From NCBI RefSeq assembly GCF_900156625.1, contig NZ_FTOB01000004.1, positions 186,001 to 250,000 of the forward strand: a stretch of 64,000 nucleotides of DNA. Reading direction: 5' to 3'. The notes below the pieces were generated by a model that did not search any database, had not been told where the DNA came from, and saw nothing but the letters and a program-made list of their open reading frames with translations. Origin of the DNA: Zobellia uliginosa (GTDB lineage: Bacteria > Bacteroidota > Bacteroidia > Flavobacteriales > Flavobacteriaceae). A program made the translations under genes and the position numbers. This document shows, piece by piece, positions 54,066 through 63,350 of the stretch; the stretch's first letter is position 1, and every line of letters starts with the position of its first letter.

Positions 54066-54902
54066 TTAAGCCTCTATCGCTTGTCCCTTGACGTGCACGT
54101 CGCGCTGTGGAAAAGGTATTTCTATTCCCGCTTCGTCAAATCGTCTTTTGATTTCTTCGATAATAAAGAAATGTGCAGCCCAAAACACCGGGTTCTCGGC
54201 CCAATATCGCAAGGTCAGGTCTACCGAACTGTCTCCCAATCCATCTACATATACTTCGGGCATTGGGTCTTTTAGAACGTTCTCGTTTTTTGCGCAGATG
54301 TCGAGCATGATTTCTTTGGCGGTCTTGATATTTGAGTTGTAGCCTATCCCTACTTTAATGTTGTCCCTTCGTGTAGGCATGGCGCTATAGTTGATGACAT
54401 TGTTGTTCGATAGTTCGCCATTGGGTATAATGGCCAATTGGTTGCCGAAGGTGGTCAATTTGGTGTAGAAGATGGTAATTTCCTTTACCGTACCGTCTAT
54501 GCCTTGAGCGGAAATAAAATCCCCAATTTTAAAAGGCTTAAAGAGCAAAATGAGTACGCCCCCTGCAAAGTTGGAAAGCGACCCTTGAAGGGCAAGTCCA
54601 ATAGCAAGACCGGCCGCACCGATAATGGCAATCAATGACGATGATTTAACACCAAGCTGGGTTACTACCAGAACAAAGAGCAGTACCTTAAGGGCGATGT
54701 TTATAAAACTCTGTAAAAAGCTTTCCAAAGCCAGGTCGTAATCTTTCTTCTCGAAAAACTTACGGACCATTTTATTTATAAAACGAATGATCCATAGGCC
54801 GAAGACCAAAATAATGGTGGCCATGATCACATCGGGTAGTACTTTCCAAGCCCATTCTATGGCCTTGTCTATATGTTCTTGATAGTTCGCGAATTCTTCC
54901 AT
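54066..54902 (-). CDS. Small-conductance mechanosensitive channel (MscS family)
   Basis: A 278-residue MscS-like channel. Three helices are at about 15-40, 60-85 and 90-115. The pore helix (about 88-115) contains IGAAGLAIGLALQGSLSNFA, the Gly/Ala-rich lining of MscS. The soluble beta and alpha/beta domains follow (about 120-275), with FKPFKIGDFISAQGIDGTVK (about 121-140). It releases solutes under hypo-osmotic shock. It stands alone. Confidence 0.95.
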   Translation of the reverse strand: MEEFANYQEHIDKAIEWAWKVLPDVIMATIILVFGLWIIRFINKMVRKFFEKKDYDLALESFLQSFINIALKVLLFVLVVTQLGVKSSSLIAIIGAAGLAIGLALQGSLSNFAGGVLILLFKPFKIGDFISAQGIDGTVKEITIFYTKLTTFGNQLAIIPNGELSNNNVINYSAMPTRRDNIKVGIGYNSNIKTAKEIMLDICAKNENVLKDPMPEVYVDGLGDSSVDLTLRYWAENPVFWAAHFFIIEEIKRRFDEAGIEIPFPQRDVHVKGQAIEA

Positions 54903-55079
54903 TTATATGCTTTTTATGAGGGCGCAACTTACTAAATACAGGGGTTTCGGTCAAATGCAAACCATTAAACTATTGTTAATGGAGGGCTTGTAAATCGAAT
55001 GCGGCAATACTTTGTTCATATGTGCCCAAAATTAGAGGGGCGGCACTTTTTATGATCGGGGTTTGTGCTTGGAATCAAA

Positions 55080-55114
55080 AAAAAAGACGCTGCATGAAGT
55101 GCAGCGCCTTTTTA
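55080..55114 (-). terminator. Terminator of the dodecin gene
   Basis: Read on the minus strand, stem CGCTGCA/TGCAGCG with a 5-base loop is followed by a long T-run. It lies 18 bases after the dodecin stop. Confidence 0.88.
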
Positions 55115-55131
55115 AAAGAAATGTTTCGTGC

Positions 55132-55332
55132 TTAATTGACCTCGAAAGTGATCTTGACGTTTACACGATAATTGTCCAGTTTACCATCTTTTACCGTAGC
55201 ACTTTGCTCGTTGATGTAAACCGACTTGATGTTCTTTACTGATTTAGAGGCCTGATCAACGGCTTGCTTTGCCGCGTCTTCCCAACCTTTGTCAGAGTTC
55301 GCCAATACTTCTATAACTTTTAAAACTGCCAT
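55132..55332 (-). CDS. Dodecin family flavin-binding protein
   Basis: A 66-residue protein of dodecin size. It starts MAVLKVIEVLANSDKGWEDA and continues AAKQAVDQASKSVKNIKSVY. It ends YRVNVKITFEVN, matching the beta-alpha-beta-beta fold of dodecins, which assemble into dodecamers and bind flavin (FMN or riboflavin) or CoA. Its own terminator follows. Confidence 0.9.
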   Translation of the reverse strand: MAVLKVIEVLANSDKGWEDAAKQAVDQASKSVKNIKSVYINEQSATVKDGKLDNYRVNVKITFEVN

Positions 55333-55415
55333 AATACATTATATTTTATAGTTCGCTTTAAATTACGAAAATATCGGACAGGTTTGTTGATTCTAAACCT
55401 ATAAAAATTAGTTCA

Positions 55416-56330
55416 TTAGCCGTTTAGGGCGACCACTTCGTTCACTTTGTCCCCCATCATATTTTTAAGCATGGTCTCGATACCGTTTTTGAGGGTAAAG
55501 GTTGAAGAAGGACAACCGCTACATGCTCCTTGTAAAATTACGTTTACGGTTTTGCTTTCCTCTTCGTACGATTGAAAGAGAATATTACCGCCGTCACTGG
55601 CTACCGCCGGTTTTACGTACTCTTCTAGAATATCTACGATCTGCTGGGAGGTATCGTCTAGTTCCGGTGTTGCTTGGGTAGGAGCCGAAGTAGTATCGGT
55701 TGCTTCCTTTGTTGCCGCTATGGCATCCTCGGAAACGGCTTCGTTGCCATTGGCCAGGTATTCCCGTATGTGTTCGCGCAATTGCATGGTTACGTCTTCC
55801 CATTCCGCAACATCGTACTTACTTACCGATACGTAGTTCAGGTCAAAGAAAACCTCTTTTACGAACGGAAAGGTAAATAGTTGCTTGGCCAATTCTGAAT
55901 TTTTGGCCTCATCTATGTTTTTGAATTCAAAGGCGGTGGGAACAATTGGTTTGTTGGCCACGAATTTCATTACCGATGGATTGGGGGTAACTTCGGCATA
56001 TACCGTAATGGCCACTTTTTTGACAGTTTCCTCGACTTCGTTTACAATGGGTTCCCCTGCATTTAGATAATCTACCAGCTGTTGGGCCACTTCGTCTTTT
56101 ACGTCGTCCCAAGTAACGATGTCGTAGCGTTCAAGCCCGATAAAGTTGCCGGAGATATATACCGTTTTGATAAACGGAAGGTAAAAGAGTTGTTGGGCCA
56201 AAGGTGAATTTTTCGCCTCATCTATGTTTTTGAATTCGTAATTCTTGTTCTTGGTCAAAAAATGATTTGTCTCGAATTTAAGAATTGCGGGGTTGTTGGT
56301 CTTAACAACCGTAATCGTATACTCCTTCAT
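55416..56330 (-). CDS. NifU-like Fe-S scaffold with two N-terminal Nfu domains
   Basis: The ATG at 56330 (MKEYTITVVKTNN) gives 304 residues; an upstream in-frame start at 56357 is less likely. Two Nfu_N domains lie in tandem: about 10-95 (YEFKNIDEAKNSPLAQQLFY) and about 110-195 (FEFKNIDEAKNSELAKQLFT). An Ala/Thr/Glu-rich linker follows, then the NifU domain with C270 and C273 in CSGCPSSTFTLKNGIE. It carries or delivers Fe-S clusters. No suf or isc gene is adjacent. Confidence 0.92.
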   Translation of the reverse strand: MKEYTITVVKTNNPAILKFETNHFLTKNKNYEFKNIDEAKNSPLAQQLFYLPFIKTVYISGNFIGLERYDIVTWDDVKDEVAQQLVDYLNAGEPIVNEVEETVKKVAITVYAEVTPNPSVMKFVANKPIVPTAFEFKNIDEAKNSELAKQLFTFPFVKEVFFDLNYVSVSKYDVAEWEDVTMQLREHIREYLANGNEAVSEDAIAATKEATDTTSAPTQATPELDDTSQQIVDILEEYVKPAVASDGGNILFQSYEEESKTVNVILQGACSGCPSSTFTLKNGIETMLKNMMGDKVNEVVALNG

Positions 56331-56359
56331 GGTGTCAAAATTTTTGTAAAAATACAACC

Positions 56360-56367
56360 TATTTTTG
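56360..56367 (+). promoter_or_regulatory. -7 box candidate of the PorP/SprF-like gene
   Basis: TATTTTTG matches TAnnTTTG; TTG lies 13 bases upstream, which is short. The leader to 56464 would be about 90 bases. Confidence 0.35.
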
Positions 56368-56463
56368 AACGGTGTGTATTGAAACGGGGATATAATAATG
56401 TTGCGTTTCGTCCGTTATATGTTATATTTAGTCGATAAAATAATCATCCTCTATATTAAACCG

Positions 56464-57477
56464 ATGAAACACCGTTTCCTGCTCTTGCTGGCGTCCCTCG
56501 TTTTTGCAATCCCATCGAACGCTCAAGAGGGCATACCCGTATACTTTGATTACCTCTCCGACAACTATTACCTTGTTTATCCGTCTATGGCGGGTATCAG
56601 TGATGGGGGGAAGATTAGGGCCACCGCAAGAATGCAGTGGTTCAGTGTTGAAGACGCTCCCAATCTGCAGACCATCAATGCCAATTTTAGAATTGGTGAA
56701 AGTAACAGCGGGGTAGGGGCTATCTTTTTTAATGATGCCAATGGGTATCATTCGCAAACCGGTTTTAAGGCTACATATGCCCATCATTTAAAACTGGGTG
56801 GTGACGGTCGTAATTTGAACCAGCTTTCATTTGGCCTGAGTCCGACCTATTTGCAAAGTAGTCTCGATGAATCTGAATTTGTTTCGGTTGGGCCCGATGA
56901 TGCCATTGCCGGTATAAAACTGAGCGAGGGCTATTTTAATATTGATCTGGGCTTTTCATACAACTTAATGGAATTTTATGCCCATGTGGCAGTGACCAAT
57001 CTGTTGGGGAGCAAGCGTAACCTTTATCGTTATGGAAAGGCAAATGATAATATACCTGTTATCGATAACTTACGCCGGTATTTGTTTTCGGTAGGATATG
57101 TTTTCGGGAAGCAGGAGTGGCAATTCGAGCCTTCGGTATTGTTTCAGTTAAGTGAATTCACTGAAGAGAAAACCATAGATTTAAATGCCAAGGTCTACAA
57201 GGATGTCGATTTTGGACGTATTTGGGGCGGACTCTCATACCGTAGAAGTTTTGATAGTGCCCAGTTTGCTACTTCCGATAGTTTTGGAGAACAGCGCTTG
57301 CAGTTGTTTACACCGATTGTAGGGGCCAACATCGGCAACTTTATGGTGTCGTACAATTACTCGTACCAAACGGGGGATATCCGTTTTGATAGCGGAGGAT
57401 TTCACCAGATAACATTGGGCTACGATTTTGGTCAAAAGGAACGCAAGTATGATTGTTATTGCCCTGCGGCACAGTAG
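56464..57477 (+). CDS. PorP/SprF family type IX secretion outer-membrane protein
   Basis: The ATG at 56464 (MKHRFLLLLASLVFAIPSNA) gives 337 residues with a clear signal peptide; in-frame ATGs further upstream lack one. The start of the mature part, YFDYLSDNYYLVYPSMAGIS, and the Asn/Pro-Ala/Gly pattern are typical of PorP/SprF, small outer-membrane barrels that anchor adhesins and other substrates of the T9SS. The family usually sits beside sprE/gldJ or a large adhesin gene; here it has none beside it. Confidence 0.87.
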   Translation: MKHRFLLLLASLVFAIPSNAQEGIPVYFDYLSDNYYLVYPSMAGISDGGKIRATARMQWFSVEDAPNLQTINANFRIGESNSGVGAIFFNDANGYHSQTGFKATYAHHLKLGGDGRNLNQLSFGLSPTYLQSSLDESEFVSVGPDDAIAGIKLSEGYFNIDLGFSYNLMEFYAHVAVTNLLGSKRNLYRYGKANDNIPVIDNLRRYLFSVGYVFGKQEWQFEPSVLFQLSEFTEEKTIDLNAKVYKDVDFGRIWGGLSYRRSFDSAQFATSDSFGEQRLQLFTPIVGANIGNFMVSYNYSYQTGDIRFDSGGFHQITLGYDFGQKERKYDCYCPAAQ

Positions 57478-57503
57478 AGCGGTATAATCCAAGTAGAAAA
57501 TAT

Positions 57504-57538
57504 AAAAAAAGCATCCCGAAACTTCGGGATGCTTTTTG
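57504..57538. terminator. Bidirectional terminator between the PorP/SprF-like and VWA genes
   Basis: Stem GCATCCCG/CGGGATGC with a 6-base loop, flanked by A-run and T-run, so it can stop transcription from both sides. Confidence 0.9.
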
Positions 57539-57556
57539 TTTGGGTATAGGAACTGA

Positions 57557-58744
57557 TTATTCTTCCCACTTATAGTCTTTCTTGGCAGCTTGCTTTTTGA
57601 TGGCTTCCAACATGGCATTTTCAAGTTCTCCTTTTTCGCCTTCTTGCTGTTGTGCGGCAATGAACTTCTCGCGTTTGGCGTTCAACTCTTGGATCTCGGC
57701 TTGAATCTTGGCGCGATCTGATTTTTTTTCTTCGATATAAGCCTTTATTTCGGTTTCTGATTTGCCCTTTAATTCTTTGGGGAGTTCTTCCTTTTTGATT
57801 TCGGAAATATTAAAGCTCTCGTCTTTGGAGGCATCTACCAGGTCCCATTGTTTGTTGTTGTACAATCGAGAGCTTTTGCTGACGGCGCGTTTGACCGCAA
57901 CGGCTTCCTCAAGTTCGTAGGCATTGTCGTCTTGTACGCGTTGTTTCTCCATTTTGGCACTTCCCAGGGCTCCGTACGAAATGTAGGTCTGGTTCAGTTT
58001 TGAATTCAGTTTAATGATAACATCATCGTAAGGCGTGTCGATATGGACTACCTTTCTGTTGTGGTCTATGGCTATGTATTCCCCTCCCGTTAAGGTAGCG
58101 CCGCTCTTCCATTCGGTATTGATGCCTTGTTCGTAGTTGCCGCAAAAGATGGTGTTGACCACTATGTCTTTTTCCTTGGCGTTGGTCACCGCATCTTTGT
58201 AATTGAGCTTGCCTTGGTTAAAGGGTTCGTTGCCGGCAATGAAAATCATTTTCAGGTTATCGGGATTATTGCCCCAGTCTAGTTGCTTTAATGAGGTGTG
58301 TATGACTTCCCCGCAGAATTCCTCGCCTCCGTTGGTCGTCAATGAAAACAGTTTTTCCGAAATTTCATCAAGGTCGCCACTAAAGTTCAATACTTGTTGA
58401 ATGTATCCTTCATTGGAAGATAGGTTGTCGTTTCCATATTGGTAGAGCGCAATTTGTAATTCTGGCCGTTGCTCGTTGCCGCATTTGGCGTGGGTGAACT
58501 TGTTTACAATGTCCCAAAGCTGTGATTTAGCCTGATTGATAAGTCCGTCCATGCTATTACTGGTATCCAATAATAGGGCAATTTTGACCGTGTTGTTTTT
58601 GGGCTTGTCCTTCCCTGGGGTATTAAGGGCTTGGGCCATTACCGGTGCCGCTGTCGTTTTTTTGGCCTTTGGTTCGCAGCCGTACATGGCTGTAAGGGCG
58701 AATGACATAAAGGCTAATCCGAGAATCTGTTTTGTGTGTTTCAT
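57557..58744 (-). CDS. VWA-domain lipoprotein
   Basis: The ATG at 58744 gives 395 residues; a longer frame upstream lacks a signal. The N-terminus MKHTKQILGLAFMSFALTAM precedes YGC, a possible lipobox, so the mature protein probably starts at Cys23. A von Willebrand A domain follows with the metal-site motif DTSNSMDG (about 61-68). A C-terminal Lys/Glu-rich coiled coil (about 330-385) ends KKQAAKKDYKWEE. It probably acts in the periplasm or at the outer membrane by binding a partner. It is divergent from the histidine kinase gene. Confidence 0.86.
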   Translation of the reverse strand: MKHTKQILGLAFMSFALTAMYGCEPKAKKTTAAPVMAQALNTPGKDKPKNNTVKIALLLDTSNSMDGLINQAKSQLWDIVNKFTHAKCGNEQRPELQIALYQYGNDNLSSNEGYIQQVLNFSGDLDEISEKLFSLTTNGGEEFCGEVIHTSLKQLDWGNNPDNLKMIFIAGNEPFNQGKLNYKDAVTNAKEKDIVVNTIFCGNYEQGINTEWKSGATLTGGEYIAIDHNRKVVHIDTPYDDVIIKLNSKLNQTYISYGALGSAKMEKQRVQDDNAYELEEAVAVKRAVSKSSRLYNNKQWDLVDASKDESFNISEIKKEELPKELKGKSETEIKAYIEEKKSDRAKIQAEIQELNAKREKFIAAQQQEGEKGELENAMLEAIKKQAAKKDYKWEE

Positions 58745-58990
58745 AATTATTTTTTTAAGGCCCTGTTTAGAGGGGGTATTTATTCGTGTTATTCGTTGTT
58801 GATGGGGTAAAAGTAGAAGCAACTTATTTCGTATAAAACCGGCTTTGAGCGAAATGGCGGTTTCAAAGAGGGAACGCTTCTTTTGAATGCGTAAAGCCTT
58901 TACGAAAGGTGATTTTTTGGGAAATTAGGGAAGAGGTAGGTTTTTTAGTGACGCATAATTCGATTAAGTTTACGTTGTACAAATAATCAA

Positions 58991-60946
58991 ATGGGTTCAA
59001 TTCGCCACATATTGCTTTTTCTTTTTATAGGATGCTCCACTATAAGTGTATGGGGGCAGAAGGAGCTGCGGCGTGGTAAAATGGCCAAGCCCCAAAGCAA
59101 TCTGCACCAAGTCTATCTCGATTCGGCCAATGTCTATAAGCGAAGCGATATAGAAAGGAGTATTGATTATATCACCAATTCCATTGCCGTTCTGGGCAAG
59201 CGGGCCGATAAGAAATCGCTTTCCGAGTCTTTGGTCGCCCTAGGGGAGGTTTACCAATACCACAACCAATACGATTTGGCCATTACGAATTACAAAGATG
59301 CCTTAGAAGCCTATAGATCTACACGAACGACCCTACTTTTAGCGGAAGCATATATTCAGAACAAGCAGTTTTCGGAAGCGGAAACGACACTCCTGCCTCT
59401 GTTGAAAATTGAAGGACTGGTGCCCTATCAAAAAGTACGTTTGAACGAAAGCCTAGGTGATGCCTATCGCGGTTTGGGTCAAGTGGAGAAGGCCCTTGCT
59501 TTTTTTGAAGAAGGACTCATAGTGGCCAAAAAGAACCAGATAACACCCAAATTGGCCGACCTGAATTCAAAGATCGCCGATACCTATGCGCAAGATGATA
59601 AATTGGTAGAGGCCGGTGCATATTACAATAGCTCGCTGCAACTTACCGAAAGCTTGGAGCCCAAGCGCGCCGTTCAGGAAAAGGAAAAAGTAGCCGATTT
59701 TTACAATCAAAAGAACCTATATGGTGCCGAAATTGAATTGCGGAAAAAAAGTCTTAGCGAACTAAAAACGCTTCCCAAGGGGAAAACGGCCAAACGCGAA
59801 GCAAGGGACGAGTTGGATTCTATCACCCCGCAACGCATTAATTATAAAATCGCCAATGCCTACATCGCCCAAGATAAATATGATGAGGCCATTCCCTACT
59901 TAAAGGAAAGTATTGAAACCGCCGATTCTGAAAACGACCTTGTGGTTCAAAAAGACGCCACAAGAAAATTGTCGGAGGTTTTTGAATATAAGGGGGACTA
60001 TCCCAAGGCCTTTGAGACCTATCGGAGCTATGTGTCCTTGGTAGATACCCTATATGTGCGAAAAGAACAGGAGATTGCCCAGGCGGCGCGTTTCAATAGG
60101 GAAATCTCAATGCGGCAAAACCGTATTTCGGGACTGGAGCAAGAACGCGAACTTTCTCAAAGTAAGTACGACCTGGCCTTGACCGAACAGCAATTGATTC
60201 AGGAAAGCAACAAGCGCCAAAGGTGGATCATCTATTCCCTTATTTTCGGAATGATCCTCTTGGGGCTGGCCGCCTTTTTCTTCTATAGGAGCAATCAGCA
60301 GCAGAAACTGGCAAATAACCTATTGGCCTTAAAGTCTTTGCGGTCGCAGATGAATCCCCACTTTATCTTTAACGCGCTCAATTCGGTCAACAATTATATC
60401 GCCAAGAGCGATGAACGTAGTGCCAACCGCTTTCTGAGCGAATTTTCTACTTTGATGCGTTCGGTGCTTGAGAATTCAGAAGAGGACTTTATCCCGCTGG
60501 CCAAGGAATTGGAACAGTTGGAGCTGTATGTGAAATTAGAGCATTCCCGATTTCCCGATAAGTTCGATTATCAATTGAATGTAGATAAGAAGATCGATGT
60601 GTCGGCATTTGAAATTCCGCCCATGCTCTTGCAGCCCTATATTGAAAATGCCATTTGGCATGGACTCCGTTATAAGGAAGATAAGGGCCTCTTGAAAATC
60701 GATGTGCGACCAAAGGGTTCGACATCCGTAGAGATCGTGATAACCGATGATGGTATCGGTAGAAAGAAATCCGGACAATTGAAGACGCAGAACCAGAAAA
60801 AACAAAAATCGAAAGGGATGGGCAATATCAAAAAACGAATTGCCATTCTTAACGATATGTACAAAAACAAGGTAGATGTCACTATTTCCGACCTCACGAC
60901 CGATGGTTCGGGCACGAAAGTGATATTTGTGCTTCGTAAAGATTAA
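58991..60946 (+). CDS. Sensor histidine kinase with N-terminal TPR domain (LytS-type)
   Basis: A 651-residue sensor. A signal-like N-terminus (MGSIRHILLFLFIGCSTISV) is followed by about eight TPR repeats (about 55-365), a coiled coil (about 375-415), and one transmembrane helix (about 417-437). The His_kinase domain has H457 in QMNPHFIFNALNSVNNYIAK. The ATPase part has NAIWHGL (about 556), DDGIGRKKSGQL (about 587-598) and KGMGNIKKRIAIL (about 614). The periplasmic TPR region is a likely protein-binding sensor. The response regulator begins 30 bases downstream. Confidence 0.93.
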   Translation: MGSIRHILLFLFIGCSTISVWGQKELRRGKMAKPQSNLHQVYLDSANVYKRSDIERSIDYITNSIAVLGKRADKKSLSESLVALGEVYQYHNQYDLAITNYKDALEAYRSTRTTLLLAEAYIQNKQFSEAETTLLPLLKIEGLVPYQKVRLNESLGDAYRGLGQVEKALAFFEEGLIVAKKNQITPKLADLNSKIADTYAQDDKLVEAGAYYNSSLQLTESLEPKRAVQEKEKVADFYNQKNLYGAEIELRKKSLSELKTLPKGKTAKREARDELDSITPQRINYKIANAYIAQDKYDEAIPYLKESIETADSENDLVVQKDATRKLSEVFEYKGDYPKAFETYRSYVSLVDTLYVRKEQEIAQAARFNREISMRQNRISGLEQERELSQSKYDLALTEQQLIQESNKRQRWIIYSLIFGMILLGLAAFFFYRSNQQQKLANNLLALKSLRSQMNPHFIFNALNSVNNYIAKSDERSANRFLSEFSTLMRSVLENSEEDFIPLAKELEQLELYVKLEHSRFPDKFDYQLNVDKKIDVSAFEIPPMLLQPYIENAIWHGLRYKEDKGLLKIDVRPKGSTSVEIVITDDGIGRKKSGQLKTQNQKKQKSKGMGNIKKRIAILNDMYKNKVDVTISDLTTDGSGTKVIFVLRKD

Positions 60947-60976
60947 TCGGGGCCTTCCTAAAAAAAAATAGCTACT

Positions 60977-61705
60977 ATGACTCTAAATGCCATACTTGTT
61001 GAAGACGAAGCCAATAGCCGGGAGATATTGCGTAACTATCTCGGAAAATATTGTACAAACGTTAAGCTCTTGGGAGAGGCGGCGTCCATCCAAGAAGGAC
61101 TTGACCTTATTTCCAAAAACGATCTTGACCTTGTTTTTTTAGATGTGGAAATGCCTTTTGGAAATGCCTTTGACCTTCTTGATGAATTGCCCGACCGTTC
61201 CTTTGAAACCGTTTTTGTAACGGCCTATAACCAATATGCCATGGATGCCCTGAACAGCCATGCGGCCTATTACCTTATGAAACCCATAAATATCGACGAG
61301 CTCGTAAAGGCAGTGGAGTATGTTCAGGAAATCAAACAAAAGGAGAACGAACTCGAAGATAAGGTCTTACAGCCTAAGTTGAAATCGGTACAAGGAAAGA
61401 TAACCCTACCACAGCAAGATGGGTTTCAGGTATTGAACGTGGCCGATATTCTTTATTGCAAGGCCGATGATAATTATACCGAGATCTATTTAGAGAACAA
61501 AAAGATTTTAGTGAGCAAGACTTTAAAGTATTTTGAAGAGGCCTTGGCCGATTTTTCGTTTGCCCGTATTCACAAATCGTATTTGGTAAACGTAGAAGAG
61601 GTGGTCAAGTACAGAAAGGGAAAAGGCGGCAGTGTAGTGGTTTCGAACGGAAAGGAACTATTGGTCTCGGCTTCGAAAAAGAAAGAGCTTTTGGCGTATT
61701 TTTAA
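60977..61705 (+). CDS. LytTR-type response regulator
   Basis: A 242-residue regulator. The receiver domain (about 1-120) has the acidic pair in VEDEANS, the phosphoacceptor D56 in VFLDVEMPFG, and the conserved Lys in MKPIN. The LytTR DNA-binding domain (about 138-240) contains ILYCKADDNYTEIYLENKKI and FARIHKSYLVNVEEV. It is the partner of the TPR histidine kinase upstream. Its target genes are unknown. Confidence 0.95.
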   Translation: MTLNAILVEDEANSREILRNYLGKYCTNVKLLGEAASIQEGLDLISKNDLDLVFLDVEMPFGNAFDLLDELPDRSFETVFVTAYNQYAMDALNSHAAYYLMKPINIDELVKAVEYVQEIKQKENELEDKVLQPKLKSVQGKITLPQQDGFQVLNVADILYCKADDNYTEIYLENKKILVSKTLKYFEEALADFSFARIHKSYLVNVEEVVKYRKGKGGSVVVSNGKELLVSASKKKELLAYF

Positions 61706-61731
61706 AGAAGGTAGAAGAATAAAACACGAAG

Positions 61732-62241
61732 ATGATAAAAACGATTAACGGAAAGACCCCAGAATTCGGAGACGATTGTTTCATTGCCGAAAATGCGACC
61801 ATTGTGGGAGAGGTAAGTGTGGGCGACCAGTGCAGTATTTGGTTCAATGCCGTACTTCGGGGCGATGTGCACTATATAAAAATGGGCAACAAGGTCAATG
61901 TGCAAGACGGGGCCATAGTGCACTGTACCTATCAAAAATCGCCCACCACTATCGGTAATAATGTTTCCATAGGGCATAACGCCATTGTTCATGGGTGTAC
62001 CTTAAAGGATAATGTGCTGGTAGGAATGGGAAGCATCATTATGGATGATTGTGTGGTAGAGAGCAATAGCATTATAGCTGCGGGAGCGGTGTTGACCAAA
62101 GGCACCCATGTGCCGGCCGGAAGCGTCTTTGCCGGTACACCGGCAAAAAAGATAAAAGATATAAGTCCGGAACTCAGTTCGGGCGAGATCGATCGTATTG
62201 CAAACAATTACGTCACCTACTCGGCTTGGTTCAAAGAATAG
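61732..62241 (+). CDS. Gamma carbonic anhydrase family protein (left-handed beta-helix)
   Basis: A 169-residue protein of hexapeptide repeats. The three zinc ligands typical of the family are seen at VHC (about 63), GHNAIVHG (about 82 and 87). The motif NAVLRGDVHYIKMGNKVNVQ (about 37-56) matches YrdA/PaaY-type proteins. It may hydrate CO2 or belong to the related acyl-carrier group; activity cannot be judged from sequence. It lies 26 bases after the response regulator. Confidence 0.92.
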   Translation: MIKTINGKTPEFGDDCFIAENATIVGEVSVGDQCSIWFNAVLRGDVHYIKMGNKVNVQDGAIVHCTYQKSPTTIGNNVSIGHNAIVHGCTLKDNVLVGMGSIIMDDCVVESNSIIAAGAVLTKGTHVPAGSVFAGTPAKKIKDISPELSSGEIDRIANNYVTYSAWFKE

Positions 62242-62259
62242 GACGCTTTAAGGCCGAGG

Positions 62260-62289
62260 TTGGCACTTGAACTTTATTTGCTATTTTTG
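62260..62289 (+). promoter_or_regulatory. Promoter of fabD
   Basis: TTG at 62260-62262, a 19-base spacer and TATTTTTG at 62282-62289. The fabD ATG is 22 bases downstream. Confidence 0.75.
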
Positions 62290-62311
62290 CACCCACTAAA
62301 AAATAAAAATA

Positions 62312-63199
62312 ATGAATGCATATATATTTCCCGGACAAGGAGCGCAATTTGTAGGTATGGGGTTAGACCTCTACGAGAACTATCCCTTGGCCCAAGAACT
62401 CTTTGAACAGGCCAATGATATCCTTGGTTTTCCTATAACGGATATAATGTTCGAAGGTACGCCTGAAGACTTGAAGCGGACCAAGGTTACGCAACCGGCT
62501 ATTTTTTTACATTCGGTTATTTTAAGTAAGGTAATGGGAGACAGTTTTAAGCCGGATATGGTGGCCGGTCACTCTTTAGGGGAATTTTCCGCTTTGGTGG
62601 CCAATGGAACCTTAAGTTTTGAAGATGGTTTAAAATTGGTATCGCAACGTGCCTTGGCCATGCAAAAGGCCTGTGAGCTTCAACCCAGTACTATGGCGGC
62701 GGTTTTAGGTTTGGAGGATGCCCTTGTAGAGAAAATATGTGAGGAGACACCAGGTATTGTTGTTGCCGCGAACTATAACTGCCCCGGACAATTGGTGATT
62801 TCGGGTGAGGTGGAAGCTATTGAAAAAGCGTGCGCGAAAATGAAGGAAGCGGGAGCTAGAAGGGCTTTGGTACTACCCGTAGGTGGCGCCTTTCACTCTC
62901 CCTTGATGGAGCCTGCCCGGGAAGAACTGGCAGCGGCCATAGAGAATACGACTTTTGCTAGTCCGAAATGCCCGGTTTATCAGAATGTAACTACCGTTGC
63001 TGTGAGCGATTCCGCGGAAATTCAGAAGAACTTGATTTCACAATTGACCGCTCCCGTAAAATGGACGCAAAGTGTGGAGCAAATGGTGAAGGACGGAGCT
63101 TCCCTGTTTATCGAGGTCGGCCCTGGTAAAGTGCTTCAAGGACTGGTAAGAAAAATTGTTCCGGGAACAGAAAGTCGATCGGCAGATATCCCGAGTTGA
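62312..63199 (+). CDS. fabD: Malonyl-CoA:ACP transacylase FabD
   Basis: A 295-residue enzyme of usual length. It has the oxyanion motif FPGQGAQFVGMGLDL at the N-terminus, the nucleophile S88 in AGHSLGEFSALV, a catalytic His in AFHSPLMEPAREEL (about 197-210), and the C-terminal FIEVGPGKVLQGLV. It moves malonyl from CoA to ACP in fatty-acid synthesis. It has its own promoter and sits apart from other fab genes in this window. Confidence 0.97.
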   Translation: MNAYIFPGQGAQFVGMGLDLYENYPLAQELFEQANDILGFPITDIMFEGTPEDLKRTKVTQPAIFLHSVILSKVMGDSFKPDMVAGHSLGEFSALVANGTLSFEDGLKLVSQRALAMQKACELQPSTMAAVLGLEDALVEKICEETPGIVVAANYNCPGQLVISGEVEAIEKACAKMKEAGARRALVLPVGGAFHSPLMEPAREELAAAIENTTFASPKCPVYQNVTTVAVSDSAEIQKNLISQLTAPVKWTQSVEQMVKDGASLFIEVGPGKVLQGLVRKIVPGTESRSADIPS

Positions 63200-63350
63200 T
63201 CTTTATTCCGTATATTATGTAGTTTGTCCGTAAAACCTTGATTTAACCCTTAATTTAAGGTTGAGGACGATTTTTTTAGTAATATTGACGCCCATTTAGC
63301 CACGACCTACTTTATTTGCTGTGTATTGAATTTGTATTCAAAGGACAGTT

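Noticed and set aside
63248-63260. CCTTAATTTAAGG inverted repeat after fabD
   Set aside because: A/T-rich and separated from the following T-run by nine bases; too weak to call a terminator or operator.
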